DNA from: Jaapia argillacea MUCL 33604
Taxonomy: Eukaryota; Basidiomycota; Agaricomycetes; Jaapiales; Jaapiaceae
Reading direction: 5' to 3'
Assembly (NCBI GenBank): GCA_000697665.1
Contig: KL197714.1
Coordinates: 210,407-274,406 of the forward strand
DNA length: 64,000 nt
Made by a program: the position numbers and the translations under genes. Under the pieces are notes generated by a model. That model saw only the letters and a program-made list of their open reading frames with translations, had not been told where the DNA came from and did not search any database. Shown here piece by piece: positions 9,373 through 20,926 of the stretch (position 1 is the first letter of the stretch; every line of letters starts with the position of its first letter).

Positions 9373-11741
9373 ATGGCTCGAGACAACGACGGTAAATTGC
9401 AGAAAGCTGTCCGGGATGGGAAGGACGACGATGGAGTCAGCTGGGAGGTGATTTGACTTGTCTTTGTCCTCCACGATCAGTTGACACTGACTTTGACGCA
9501 ACCTCAATTGCTCATCTGCAGCATGCTATCTCAGAACTGAACCGCCAACAAACCATTATACGAACTCCCAATCCCAGCGATCAAGGACATACCCGTCAAA
9601 AACAAGCGGGCAAGTTATGGGTCTGGGAACGCCTTGTCTCGCTCCTCGACAAGGATTCTTTCTCTGAAGTGGGTTCCGTGTCTGGGAAACCTGTGGTGGA
9701 CGAGAAGACTGGCGAGGTCGTTAGTTTTACACCTGCGTTAGTATCCCTTTTCAAGTCATGATCATCGTGATTCCTGGTGGGCTGAATGGGTTGGTACAGG
9801 AACATCGTGATTGGGTGGGGAAAGGTTGCGGGACGGAAAGTGTTCGTTACTGCCGATGATTTTAGTGTTAGAGGTGGACATGCTGATGGAGGGATAGCAG
9901 GTAAAGCTGCTTATGGCGAGGTAAGACCCCAATCTAACCCCCTTTCTCTGAATCCGTATACTCAGTTTCATGGTAGGAATTGGCGAGGAAGATGAAGGTG
10001 CCCTTGGTACGTTGTCATCCGAATTCACGTCGATACGTCGTGTTGAAGTCCCCTTTGTAGATTAGGTTATTGGATGGATCGAGTGGAGGAGGGAGCGTCG
10101 CGACTTGTGGGTTATATACCCAGCCATCTCCCTCCGATTTTCTGACCCCTCGTTACAACAGATTTGGCAATGGGTGCTACCTATGTGCCACCCCTCGCAG
10201 GACTCGGACAAAGTATGGAAAGCCTGGCCGTCGTTCCCGTTGCCAGCGCCTTGTTAGGACCCGTAGTGGGGCTTGCAGCAGCCAAGGCAGTCACGAGTCA
10301 CTTCAGGTTCGTCATTCCTCTCCTTCGATCGCCGTCATCCCAGCATTCCAATTCTTTCTCCTCATTAGCGTAATGGTCAAAGATCTCAGTCAGGTAAGCT
10401 ACATTCTCCCCATAGACAACACGGCAATTTCATGAACTGTTCTCAAAGCTATTCGCTGCTGGTCCCCCAGTTGTCAAACAAGCCACATTCGAAGATCTAT
10501 CGAAAGAAGCTCTGGGAGGATGGGAAGTCCACTCTTCAAACGGTACAATCGACAATGTAGCCACATCCGAATTAGACGCCTTCCTCCAAATTCGTACTTT
10601 CCTCTCCTACCTCCCCTCCTCCGTCTTCGCGTTGCCCCCCGTTATCTCCTCTACTGACCCAGCTGAGAGAAGGGAGGAAGAGTTGGTTGGGATCATCCCA
10701 AGGCGCAGGGGACGGGCATATGATATCCGGAAGGTCATTCGATTGATTGTGGATGGTGGGAGCGAGGAGAGTGGAGGGTCGTCGTTCTTTGAGATGGGAG
10801 CTACGTGGGGCAGACCAATCGTCACTGGGTTGGCGAGGTTAAGCGGGAGGACTGTCGGTGTGCTGTCCAGCGACTGTATGGTGAATGGAGGTGCTATCGA
10901 CGCCCTAGGAAGTCAGAAGACGGCTCGTTTCGTGAATCTTTGTGATCACTTCAGGTGGGCTACCTCACGTCTTCCTCGCCATGGAATGATTCTCACGGGA
11001 TCCCCTTGGATAGCATCCCCTTACTCAATCTTGTCGACCAACCCGGATTTGCGATCGGTAAGGCATATTCTCTGGTCGTTTGGGTTTCCATGCCCAATTC
11101 GTTTATGTTCCACAGGTTCTGCCGCCGAGAAATCTGCAACGATCCGTCATGGAGCTTCTGCGATGTCGGCACTCTACGACGCTACTGTCCCTATATTCAC
11201 AGTAATCATTCGTCGGGCGTTTGGAGTGGCTGGAGGAGCATTTGCTGATCCTGAAGATGGCAGGAACTTCCGAGTTGCTTGGTGAGGGAGCTCCCGCTCT
11301 TCTTCGCTTACCTACTCTTCCAAGGCTCATGATTCTTTATTGGCAGGCCTTCAGGGGATTGGGGAAGTCTTCCCTTGGAAGGTGGGATCGAAGCAGCCTA
11401 CAAACGGCAACTCGAGAAGGCGGAGTCGGAAGGCGGACCACCTGCTAGGGAGAAAATGATGAAGGACCTCCTTGCGAAATTCGAGGAAGTTCGAAGCCCT
11501 GTGAAAACTGCGAATAAGTTTGGGATTGAGGAAATTATCGATCCGAGGGATACGAGACCCACGGCCTGTGATGTGAGTGCTCCCCCCCCCAAAAAAAAAC
11601 TCTTATGAATATCTAGTCCCTGACACGATCGGATAGTGGGCCGTCCATGCATACGAGAATCTTTTGCCACAACGGCTTGTGGCGAAGCAGAGCATCTTCG
11701 GTGTTGAAGGTAGATCCAAGGGTCGAGGTTATAAATTGTGA
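9373..11741 (+). CDS. Acyl-CoA carboxylase beta subunit (carboxyltransferase)
   Basis: Transfers the carboxyl group from carboxybiotin to an acyl-CoA. Exon 1 is 9373-9447 (MARDNDGKLQKAVRD), exon 2 starts at 9522 (HAISELNRQQTIIR). Later exons give NIVIGWGKVAGRKVFVTADD, FSVRGGHADGGIAGKAAYGE, the crotonase-like core RLLDGSSGGGSVAT and YLAMGATYVPPLAG, then SVFALPPVISSTDPAERREE, the second CoA-binding half with FEMGATWGRPIVTGLARLSG, LLNLVDQPGFAIG, and a long C-terminal helix (EAAYKRQLEKAE). The last exon begins WAVHAYENLLPQRL after a GT-AG intron containing a run of C then A at 11581-11598. The stop at 11739-11741 lies inside the start of the 216-bp repeat shared with the permease 3' end. About 580 residues. 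Pairs with the alpha subunit to the left. Fungal methylcrotonyl-CoA carboxylase beta is the closest role I can suggest; propionyl-type is possible. Confidence 0.87.
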
Positions 11742-11950
11742 ACAATTTTCTTTCAATCGTTCAATACAAGTGGCGCCTTTTGTCGATGATATACAAGTTA
11801 TGCGTGAAAATCGACCTATCGTAGTCTTCCGACATGGTAGAATCGACGTTCTACCCTTCGAAAACAAACGTACGAAAGACCTGCAGCGATGAATCCGGTC
11901 TCGATCCCGATATCTCCAGTGCCGGCTCTGGCGAATGGTCCAGTATACCA
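11735..11950 (-). repeat. 216-bp duplicated copy of the permease gene 3' end (copy 1)
   Basis: Nearly identical (about five differences seen by eye) and equal in length to 14067-14282, the last coding segment and 3' flank of the purine-cytosine permease. In copy 1 the reading frame still shows WYTGPFARAGTGDIGIE and RRVERRFYHVGRLR before its stop at 11816, but the rest of the permease is absent. The carboxyltransferase stop codon falls at its left border. Confidence 0.92.
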
Positions 11951-12456
11951 GCTCACATTTTGCTTGTGCGACGGGAATATAGTTTGAATTTTGTCGTCAC
12001 ATTTGTGGTTCTGCATTGAGTTCTTCGCTAAGTTATCACCTCTGCCAAACTTCGATGTAAGCTTTGCTGTCTTCTCACTCTCAGGGACTTATCGAGGCAA
12101 TGATACGGAATTTATTCTGACCATGCTACGACGACACATCCGGCCCTGTTTAAGGTGGAGGTACCTACTAGTTAGTACCTAGACTCCAATACACGAACCG
12201 AAGATGGACAAGGAGGCTTATGTCTGTTCTGTTTAGGTAGCATTGCCCTGGTCTCTCTCGACGGAACCTTCGACACCAGCAAAGGAGCTGACACAGCTGA
12301 CGCAAGATGTGGTAGACATTGCGAAAGAGACGGCGAAAATATACAAAGCAACGTCCCTCGGAAGAATCGACAAGTCGCAACAACAGTACGCACATAAAGA
12401 ATGAGAAGGGAGAACGCGCAGTCCTGTTGAGCGAGCGACTGCTCTGTGCGCTGCGT
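11951..12456. other. Spacer between the permease-tail repeat and the kinase-like gene
   Basis: No gene recognised. It probably holds the 3' untranslated region of the leftward kinase-like gene. Open frames here have no supporting features. Confidence 0.4.
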
Positions 12457-13484
12457 TTACCGAACGCGCCTGGACCGGAGTTCCCTCGAAAGGCCTGTGC
12501 AGTACAGTGAGCTCGGCGTTCTTGTAAGAGGGCGAGAAGCAAGGAAAAGAAAAGAGAGCAAGGAGATCTGCTCACCGATATCATTGCTCGAATATGGGGC
12601 CAGCGCGGAAGAGGCGCTTTCCAGTGCCGAAACATTTGTAGACGGCGGTGCTGGATACTCGAGCATACCACTAGAGGCAATGCGGTGTGCGAAACCTCCG
12701 TGTTTCAGCGCCAAGGCGAAGAAGGACGGTGGTAGGAAGGAGTAGCCGCCAAAATCAACGGCCACGATCCTACCCTCCCCATCCTTCATGAAGTTGACAA
12801 TCTTCAAGTCGGATACGCAGAGGAGCAGGCCGGCCTCACTCTTGAAGTCAACGCGCACCGTTCTCCCCGTCTTGGCCAGGATCTGTATCAAGAGATATCG
12901 TCGCGAAAGCAGCCAAGGGGCGAGAGGGACAGAACGAGCAAAAAGAGAACACTTACCCCGTTAACATGACCCTCTAGCTCCTCGACGGTGTTGTACCAGA
13001 TATCGGACTTCCCGTCGACGAAGAAGGGGTGCTCGATGACGCCTCCTCCGACGGGTCCAGGCGTCGAATTGGGGCTCGGAATCTTGATCAGAGCCTGCAC
13101 TGCGACGGCGACGACGCCAATATCGGACGTGTTGCACATCTGCCCGTCGATGTACTCGGAGACGATGAAACCGAAGTCGCCCCACGTGAAGGCGAGGTAG
13201 ACGCGAGGGGCACGCACGTCAGCAATATTTTGCTCTTCAAGGTACTGCGCGACAAAGCGTTGCGTCCTGGCCTCTCCCATCGTTATGGTGCGGCCGAACT
13301 TGACCCAGATGTTGCTGACGTCGAGATCAGAATTTTTGGTGAGAGGGATTCGCACACCGTTTATGTTGATGGCGGTAGCCTGGTGGCGACGTAGTTCGAA
13401 ACTCTTCTTGATGATCGACTCGTAGTCCGGAATGTTCATCGGCTTGCCTCTGTCGTCAATGTAGACGGTGACTGTGGAGGACAT
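12457..13484 (-). CDS. APH-like (aminoglycoside phosphotransferase fold) fungal kinase
   Basis: Three exons, 13484-12957, 12882-12576 and 12494-12457, total 873 nt, 290 residues. Start is the ATG at 13484 (MSSTVTVYIDD). It shows the kinase-like pattern of the large Agaricomycete APH family: VKFGRTITMGEARTQRFVAQ (N-lobe), WGDFGFIVSEYIDGQ (hinge), and a catalytic/metal region VSDLKIVNF followed by VAVDFGGYSFLPPSFFALAL. The usual catalytic H-x-D is replaced by V-S-D here, with Asp and Asn retained. The final exon adds a short Arg-rich tail (LSRELRSRRVR). Substrates of this fungal family are unknown. The gene sits between two halves of a segmental duplication (11735-11950 and 13739-14282), so it was either inserted into or captured by that event. 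Confidence 0.75.
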
Positions 13485-13655
13485 GGTGGTAGCTACCAAC
13501 GAGACAGAGGATTGTGTCAGTCACGGTCAACACAAGGGGAGGAAGGGCGGGTCACTAATTTGAGCAATTACGATGGCGAGTACGATACTGTACGAAGACA
13601 ACCTCGACCAAAGGGGGACTTGGTGGAGAGTGAGGGGAAGGCAAGAAAGAGCAGA

Positions 13656-13695
13656 GACGAGGGCGAGGGCGAGGGCGAGGGCGATGGCGAGGGTA
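13656..13695. repeat. Hexanucleotide microsatellite (GAGGGC)n
   Basis: Short run of GAGGGC-type units with one GATGGC variant, about 40 bp upstream-side of the kinase-like gene. Simple-sequence repeat with no other meaning seen. Confidence 0.8.
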
Positions 13696-13738
13696 CTACT
13701 ACTAGTAGTAGAAGGGGGAAGTAACTTTCTACACACTC

Positions 13739-14066
13739 GTGTCCTCCACGATCACTTGACACCCATACGAAAGGATTGCTCGCTATCAACTTTCGTATGA
13801 GAGACGCCGTTCCAAGTCTAACTTGACACTAACTTTGACACGACCTGAATTGCTCCTCTGCAGTATGCCATCTCACAACTAAACCACCAACAAACCATCA
13901 TCCGAACCCCCAATTCCAAAGATCAAGGATACATCCGTCAAAAACAAGCGGGCAAGTTATGGGTCTGTGACTAGGATTCTTTCTCTGAAGTTGGTTCCGT
14001 GTCTGGGAAACCTGTGGTGGATGAGAAGACTGACGAGGTCGTTGGTTTTTTACACCTGCGTTAGTG
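13739..14066 (+). pseudogene. Duplicated fragment of carboxyltransferase intron 1 and exon 2
   Basis: Matches 9460-9741 of the intact gene: the end of intron 1, the CTCTGCAG acceptor, and exon 2 through its donor site. It lacks about 21 nt in the WVWERLVSLLDKD region and carries a 58-bp foreign insertion at 13763-13820. It ends exactly at the exon 2 donor (CACCTGCGTTAG) and is joined directly to the permease 3' end at 14067. Only this exon is present, so it is a dead fragment. Confidence 0.9.
13763..13820 (+). mobile_element. 58-bp hairpin-bearing miniature insertion (copy 1)
   Basis: The sequence from CCATACGAAAGG to CAAGTCTA is absent from the parental carboxyltransferase intron at 9470-9490 and is bordered by a perfect 9-bp direct repeat ACTTGACAC (13754-13762 and 13821-13829). 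It contains a perfect 10-bp inverted repeat, CATACGAAAG (from 13764) and CTTTCGTATG, followed by a 21-nt tail. The only other copy found lies at 57850-57912. Too short to code; the class is unknown. Confidence 0.75.
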
Positions 14067-14282
14067 ATTGTGAACAATTTACGTTCAATCGTTCAATACA
14101 AGTGGCGCCTTTTGTCGATGATATACAAGTTATGCGTGAAAATCGACCTATCGTAATCTTCCGACATGGTAGAATCGACGTTCTACCCTTCGAAAACAAA
14201 CGTACAAAAGACCCGCAGCGATGAATCCGGTCTCGATCCCGATATCTCCAGTGCCGGCTCTGGCGAATGGTCCAGTATACCA
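14067..14282 (-). repeat. 216-bp repeat, permease 3' end (copy 2, in place)
   Basis: The copy that belongs to the intact permease gene. Equal length and almost identical to 11735-11950, which points to a recent duplication. Confidence 0.92.
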
Positions 14283-16386
14283 CGCTTGCGACATTGACGG
14301 GACGATAATACCGAATGCACCCAAGAAAGCGAGCACGGCTGCGAAGCCGGGTGGAAGACGACGAGGTTGATCCCAGTCGTCAATATCGTAGAGTGAGAAC
14401 TTGTTCTTGCGGAAGATGAAGTGTTCTGCGAAAATTATGGCTGCGAATGCGGTGCTCCAGTAACCGATGACACCTAATGAATGAATATCCGGTGATCTGG
14501 GAACGTCAAATTCATAGCGGGAAGAACATACTGAGGATATCAACAAATGTCGTGTAGAATCGAGTCGCTCCGACCACTGCAACTGGAATCAAACTAAGCC
14601 AGGATGGTCAGAACAGCAATCCCCCGACCAAATGGAACCCACGTACACCGCCTCCGAAATGATGATGAAAACATATCTAGGTATCCGAGCGAAGAAGGGC
14701 GCAACCGTCATGAAGCTTGTACTAAACGTATACATCGTTGGAGCACAAGCGGATGGTATGGACAGCGCAAGAATCGCGGTTAGAAACTTGCCGAAATTCC
14801 CGGCTGGTGAAAGGATGGCGGCTATGAGACCACCGACGTCGTTCCCGTTACCCAGGCCAGTTGTCCAGGAAGGTACAGAAGGAGCTGCTGCTGCGAATGC
14901 TGCTCCTATCATGTGGCCGGTGATCTAACGGAGTGGCTTTAACGGAAGATAAGGCGTATGTGAAGCCGAACTAACACTGGATGTGAAGAATCCCAAGTAG
15001 GTGTAAATGAATATCCGCATACTGTACGAGGGTGAGTGTTATAGGAGGAACTGGAGTTAAAAGGCAATGGCGAACCTTGAGGCCGACCCATCGTGGTATA
15101 CCCCATAGTCAGGTGTCATAGTGCACCAGCTGATGACACTTGAAGCAACAGTAGACACGAAGGACAACACACTAGCTGCAGTAGCAGGCGTCGGTGGAGG
15201 TGCGGACGCGTGAAGATGCTTCCCCCCAATCCCGAGCATCACGATAAAAGTTATCACGTTCGGTATCCAGGCGATACTTTCGTACCTAAAGGGCCGTGAG
15301 CCACGCCAATAAAGAAACGGGATACAGATCTACCAGTGGATGACTTTGTATCCGCAGAACGTGACCTGAGAGATTCAATGATGAATGGCGGGATGGATCC
15401 CTCATTGATACCTACTCACAACAAGGGAGATAACTCCAATGATAACAATCCCCAACGTATCATTCAATTGATCAGAGACACTTGCAAGAGTTTGGCCGCC
15501 AATGATACAGTTGAGGATCAAGAAACCTTGCATTGAGAAAACGTTCAGGACGCTGGGCAAGATGGACCCATAGTATCTGATTGGGACACGAGGGTAAGTC
15601 AACGTCTACGATCGTCGATATCGCGATTAACCTCACCCCCAAGAAAATCGAGATTGTACCATGCCGCGAGTGCCAAGCTTGGGCCCAAATACAGCACTGA
15701 TTGTTGAGCGATGTGAACCAGAATCCGCAGTAGAAATGGAAAATCCCCTACAAGTAAGCTGGGATGGCGCATACTCTAACATTTTGAGGGAAGGATGATA
15801 TTAACATTCAAATTGCGTTGTGACGCATTGTGAGAGGAAGACCTACATCAGATCGACTAGAAAGACGATGACTATACTGTCTCTAGCGCCAAGCCCAAAG
15901 AAAAGAGGTCCCGCTGAGCCTGTACTGAAACTACACATCGCGAGTTCTGAGTAGTATTCTCCAGGGGGCGATATGGTGAGACACAGACGCTAGGATATTC
16001 ATGTTTGCGGAAAACCACACGAGGAACATTTGATACAGCCTGACGTCCGTCCTTGCCTCAGGAGGGACTGGCGCGATTCTGCGGACATGAATATGATGAG
16101 ATCCACCCAAATACGGATCCGAGGAAAGCAAAGATGCAAAATTCAAGTTGACTGACCCATGAGTCTCTATTCCCCAATTTGCCAGAGCGGTGCTTAAGTT
16201 TCGGAATACGCGGGACGTCTTATCGGTGTCGTGGAGCACCTTGTCAAGTGAAGGGGGACCGTCGGTGAGTGCCTCGAGCGGGACTTCCTCATCCTCGTGC
16301 TCCATCGTCTGGAGAGGTTGATAGTGATGTTTGAAGGGCTCCCCGCTCTCCGCACCGCCGATGCTAATTGAGGTTCCCAGGTGCAT
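14148..16386 (-). CDS. NCS1-family purine-cytosine permease (Fcy type)
   Basis: Plasma-membrane proton symporter of purines and cytosine. The N-terminal exon begins MHLGTSISIGG (ATG 16386; an alternative ATG is at 16305) and has the cytosolic tail TSRVFRNLSTALANWGIETH, then RIAPVPPEARTDVRLYQMFL and WFSANMNILA. After a GT-AG intron comes FSTGSAGPLFFGLGARDSIV, matching the conserved first membrane segments of Fcy2-like carriers. The middle shows FGPKLGTRGMVQSRFSWG. The last exon holds GVIGYWSTAFAAIIFAEHFI, SLYDIDDWDQPRRLPPGF and WYTGPFARAGTGDIGIE, ending RRVERRFYHVGRLR at the stop at 14148. About 500 residues with many short exons and about 12 membrane segments expected. The final 135 nt of coding sequence plus 3' flank were duplicated to 11735. 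I did not fix every internal exon border. Confidence 0.85.
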
Positions 16387-17404
16387 GCTGACAGGACATG
16401 GAAGTGCCGAAGTCCAAAGAAAGAACGGGACCCAGCCTGAGCACGCCGGACTTTCCCTCACGAATACTGCGACCCTGTATAGTCTGTGGCAGCTTGGTCG
16501 ACGATATTCACTGCACGCGGACCTGGATGTATGATGGACAAGATAGCAAGACGAAAAACTTCGAAAACAGATGCCTGGTCATCGTCGCCGCCGAAAGAAG
16601 GATGCTGAGGTCGGAAAGGGGAATTCGGACGCTATTTCCCCTGACCACCCACCGCCACTAGGCCATCCACCCGCGTTTGCCCCCCGCCGACTGGTGCCCC
16701 CACATGTGGATACAGGAGAACACATGAACGCCTCTCCTCACCTTCATGTACAATCCTGAAATAATCAGAAATTGGTGCTTGGACTCTGGGCCGTTTTGGT
16801 TGGTTGATTGGCTGAAGGTCCGCGTCGCCGCGTCGAGGCTAGACTCGCAAAATCGTTTACTATCTGGAGTTGATACCCCCGTACCTGATTCATCTGGTCG
16901 TGGTGGAGGACACGCTCTATGGTGCAAAAGTGGATTAGATCCGACAACGGCGTTCTACTGGGTCCTGAAGTCTCGCTGGTGTGCGCCGTTTTCTTCGTTA
17001 TGTGCTCTTGTGAATAGCACGGCTCTGCTTACAATTCCTGATCGTTTCTGCATTTTCAGTGCTCTAACTCGCATTTCGCTGACAGGAATGCAGTACGTCA
17101 ACAGGAACGTGAACAAGTGACTCGCCCGAGAAGTTGGCGTTGTGCTGTCGTGTCCAGCCTCAAGTTGGTCGGCGCACCCTGACATGGCCTTGTGGTTGGC
17201 CTCGTGATAGACACGACTGGTGATATGTATCCTGTTTTCTAACCGACCTCTTCACAGTCGATTTGACTACCAAGATTGGTGAGCGCGAGCGCTTCAAGTG
17301 TCGAGGCCTTCATCGCGGACCCGGTACTTTTGACCAACTTTACCTTAGTCTTGTCCTTGACACTATGGTTCTTCCGAAATCTGGGCGAGCTGGTATCCCT
17401 TGCC
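16387..17404. other. Intergenic region upstream of permease and SDR genes
   Basis: About 1 kb without a recognisable gene, between divergent genes; it should hold both promoters. Open frames on both strands here show no domains. Confidence 0.5.
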
Positions 17405-17411
17405 TATAAAA
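17405..17411 (+). promoter_or_regulatory. TATA box of the SDR gene
   Basis: TATAAAA, 79 bp ahead of the ATG at 17490, followed by pyrimidine-rich sequence typical of a fungal transcription start. Confidence 0.65.
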
Positions 17412-17489
17412 GCACCATCCTTCATTCGTTTCGCTCACTTCCATCTGTCGCTGCCAATCGAACTTGACACCCAAATATAATCGCACACC

Positions 17490-18706
17490 ATGGCTTCTGC
17501 TCTTTTACCTCGTGTCGCTATCGTTACTGGCGCTAGCCAGGGCATTGGCCGAGCAATTGCACTTCGTTTGGCGAACGATGGACTGAACGTTGTTGTTAAT
17601 GACATTCCCTCCAAGTCTTCCAAGGTCGACTCTGTGGTTCAAGATATCTTGGCGAAAGGCACCGTAGAGTCCTTTGGGTTCTGTGCAGACGTTTCCACAG
17701 AATCCGGCGTGAAAGGGCTTATTGAGAAGACTGTCAAAGAGCTTGGGGCTGTTGACGTTGTAAGTGGTTCTAACATCAGAACCCTGGTTCAGAAATGATA
17801 CGCCACTTCCGCTCAAGATGATAGCGAATGCTGGTGTTTTGTCTCAAAACCCCATTATCGAAAGTAAGGTTACCGAGGATCCACCAACTCAGGAGCTGAC
17901 CACTATCATAGCCACGGTGGAGGATTGGGATCGGGTTCTCGGCATCAACGCTCGTGGCGCATTTCTGCAGTATAAGTTTGCTGCACAGCAAATGATTAAG
18001 CAAGGAAGGGGAGGTAGAATCATTGGTATGCACAATTTTATCCCTGTTCCTTATCGTCGCCATAATAGTCGTTAGGTGCATGCTCCGTGGCTGGCAAGAG
18101 CGGTTAGTCCATTTTGTTAGGTCTCCCAGACACCGTCCTCATTAGATGTGAAGGATACGTGGGCGTAGCCGCCTACGTAGCTTCCAAGCATGCCATCCGT
18201 GGCTTGACAGAGACCGCAGGTATTCAATCTCCATTAATATCCTGCGTTGAAATCTGATCTTCATTTGTTTTCAGCGTTAGAATGGGGTCCACATGGCATT
18301 GCCGTTAACGCTTACTGCCCAGGACCGGTTGATACAGATATGAGTATGTCAATAAACCTTCTCACATTACCTTTGTATTGATCTCCTCGGCAGTTCGACC
18401 ACCAGGATATAAAGAAGAGTTGGGACCTGGGGCATTACTGGAGGTTTGTGCAAGCCGCGTTGACCTCTTGGGTGGCCACTAATCCAAATATTATTTCCCT
18501 GTACGCCAGGCACTTCAGTTACCCCCTGGGGGCCAAGTCGGAACCGTTCACGATATCGCAAATCTGGTATCTTTCCTCGTTAGACCTGAGTCACACTTCA
18601 TCTCAGGTTGGTCCCGTTGTTGTCGGTCATTTCCCTTGGATGAAAGTCTCATTATTATTATTCCCTAGGTCAAGCGATAACAATTTGCGGTTGGAACAAA
18701 GTCTAG
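17490..18706 (+). CDS. Short-chain dehydrogenase/reductase (classical SDR)
   Basis: NAD(P)-dependent oxidoreductase. Exon 1 (MASALLPRVAIVTGASQGIG) holds the TGxxxGIG dinucleotide motif and ends at VDV before a GTAAGT donor. Exon 2 starts MIANAGV (NAG motif). Then come TVEDWDRVLGINARGAFLQY and IKQGRGGRIIG, then the active-site YVASK in VGVAAYVASKHAIRGLTE, and EWGPHGIAVNAYCPGPVDTD. The last exons read GTVHDIANLVSFLVRPESHF, then after an intron QAITICGWNKV and the stop at 18704-18706. About 260-270 residues, eight or so exons. Similar to acetoin/diacetyl reductase or glucose dehydrogenase-like SDRs; the substrate is unknown. Complete motifs suggest an active enzyme. Confidence 0.85.
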
Positions 18707-18950
18707 ATACCATCCTCTTCTCTTATGAATCTTATGTTCGCTTCGTCGAAGACTCTGTACAGTGTACTGTAACTTACTGTACATTACCGTGAGTGTGTTT
18801 TGCCACATGTGATATTCGTGAGGTCGCGACATGGCTACGAACGGAAGTGCCCACGCTGCTTCGAGGTGCGTACGACGACATGCCCGGCTGCAATCACATT
18901 CTGAACAGAACACGCCACGATTTTGCTCCACTGGCTCATGGCCAGCATCG

Positions 18951-18957
18951 TATAAAA
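18951..18957 (+). promoter_or_regulatory. TATA box of the acyltransferase gene
   Basis: TATAAAA 108 bp ahead of the ATG at 19065. Confidence 0.6.
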
Positions 18958-19064
18958 CCCGCTGCATTTCATATCCTTATTTCTCTGCATAGTACGAGCT
19001 GCGCTCGCCAGCTGTTCCAGACCCTTTCGAACTACAGTTGATAGCTCAATACTTTGAAAGCACC

Positions 19065-20926
19065 ATGGCTGCCAAGCGCCGCCTCTCGATGTCGATGGAC
19101 GACTTGTCCCGCAGAATTGGCGAGATTGAAGCAAGTCAGAAGAAGGGCTTGATGAGCGGGGCCTTTGGTAGTTGGTTGGAGGCTGAATGGGACTACCAGA
19201 AGCATATGTTGCCTGGAGTTGATAATATGTGGTTTCTCTTGGAGCGAGGAACCGATTTCAACCCGGTCTGGTGAGTGTTCTCATTGCTCAAGTGTCGTTT
19301 CATTCTAACATGTTCGTAAACGTAGTGCCGGTATATACACCTTCAAGGAGGAGATTGACCTGAAGGTCATCACCCGCAGCTGGAAAGCCATGACTGATCG
19401 ATACCCCATTTATCGTCAGAAAGTTACCGGGCTCGGCCGTCGCTTCCATACTGCACGACTGCGAGACGACCCGGATTTCGACGTGAGAAAGGCTGTTCGA
19501 GTGATACATATGAAGGACGGGAAGAACGGGAAGGCGGATTTGGAGGATGAGATGGCTCGGTTCGTTGCTCAGGAGTGGGACCTGAGTCGGCCGCTTTGGG
19601 AAGTGGAGATGTTGTACAATTATCGAGACGACACTGGAGCGAAATGCGCATTGATAACTCGTGCCCATCACGGTGAGCCCCGCTTGTAGCTTCCCGCCTC
19701 GCTCTCGTCTAACCTGTGCCAAGCCCTTTCGGACGGGCAGGGTTTCATCATGTCGCAGCTTTTCACGACGTCTGCTAGACCAATGATCGAACAGAAACTA
19801 AACGGTGTCGCAAAGAAGGTGAACAATCTGGAGAACGGGAAGGCCAAGATATCCGATTTGCCTGTCAACGGGCTTGGGAAGCGCCTTCAGCCCCTTGACC
19901 CTTTCATTCCTAGTCTCGTTGTTACCTTCATATTCTGGGCGTTGTGGATTCTCTTCACGTGCGTACGCATCCTGTACGACGTTTATGCCGCGACTCGCTA
20001 CGGGATCATGTTTTTGACATTCCATCGTCGTGGTTTGCGATATGACGGACCCCGCCCGGAGGAGAGAGAGTTTTCGTTCTCAGAAGCTGTATCTCTGCAA
20101 GACATCAAAGTGATCCAAAAGGCATTCCAGTCGTCAAAGAGGAGGATTACCTTGAACGACGTGATGTGTGCTGTAGTGGTGAAGACAGTCGGGGAGTATT
20201 TTGATAGTATTGGAGAGACCAAGGATAAACGGTAAGTGTTTTCCGACGGATGTCGAGTGGGTCGGCTCTAACATTACGTTCTAGCATCTCGTTCTTCATC
20301 CCGATTTCCATACGCACTCCCTCCGACTCGCGGATGAAGAACCTCTCCACGGGCGGGACCACTTTCTTCAACGCCCATCCACAATCCACGCAAGACCTCA
20401 TCTATTCTTGCCATGACGAAATGCAGAAGCTCAAGACGGCGTTCTGGCCCATCATCGCCTTCCAATTCCTGGAATGGGTTTATCGCATACCCGTGTTGTT
20501 CCCGGGCAGTGCATCGCTGGTTGAATGGGTGCTGTCGTCGTTCCACGGTGTTCTGACGAATGTACCCGGACCTCCGATGCCGATCGATATCGACGGCGTT
20601 GAGATTTTGCGATGGGCTGCTAGTCCGCCTCAGGCTGGCAAGGGTACTTTGGGCCTTGGGATGATCTCGTACAACGGACATCTGATTTGGACTGTCACTG
20701 GTAAGTTTGCTGGTTCCAATAGTATTTGTTGAATGGTTGAAACTGAAGTCTTTGAATTAGCTGACAAGACACCACACCATGAAGGAATTGCTCGGAAACT
20801 CACAGCTGGGTTCCGTCAAACGTTTGTTGAGTTTTTGGCGGAGGCTAGAGCGCTGGAAGACAAGAAGATTATCGGGGACGGTGTGAATGGGGCAGTCAAC
20901 GGCGCAGGAAAGGTTCATGACGACTA
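19065..20926 (+). CDS. Wax ester synthase/diacylglycerol O-acyltransferase-like protein (WS/DGAT family)
   Basis: Joins acyl-CoA to a long-chain alcohol or diacylglycerol. Five exons; ATG at 19065 in a good context (CACCATGG). The N-terminal half starts with a Ser-rich segment and LEAEWDYQKHMLPGVDNMWF, continues with ITRSWKAMTDRYPIYRQKV and FVAQEWDLSRPLWEVEML. The catalytic HHxxxDG motif is split by an intron (ITRAHH, then ALSDGQG), giving H-H-A-L-S-D-G. A hydrophobic segment, SLVVTFIFWALWILFTCVRI, follows and would anchor it in the ER or lipid droplets. The C-terminal half (WSD1 C domain) has RRITLNDVMCAVVVKTVGEY, ISFFIPISIRTPSD and SSFHGVLTNVPGPPMPIDI. About 550 residues. The motif is intact, so activity is likely; wax ester or triacylglycerol specificity is not decidable. 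Confidence 0.88.

Noticed and set aside
11581-11598. Run of C then A
   Set aside because: Simple homopolymer inside the last intron of the carboxyltransferase gene; no regulatory meaning inferred.
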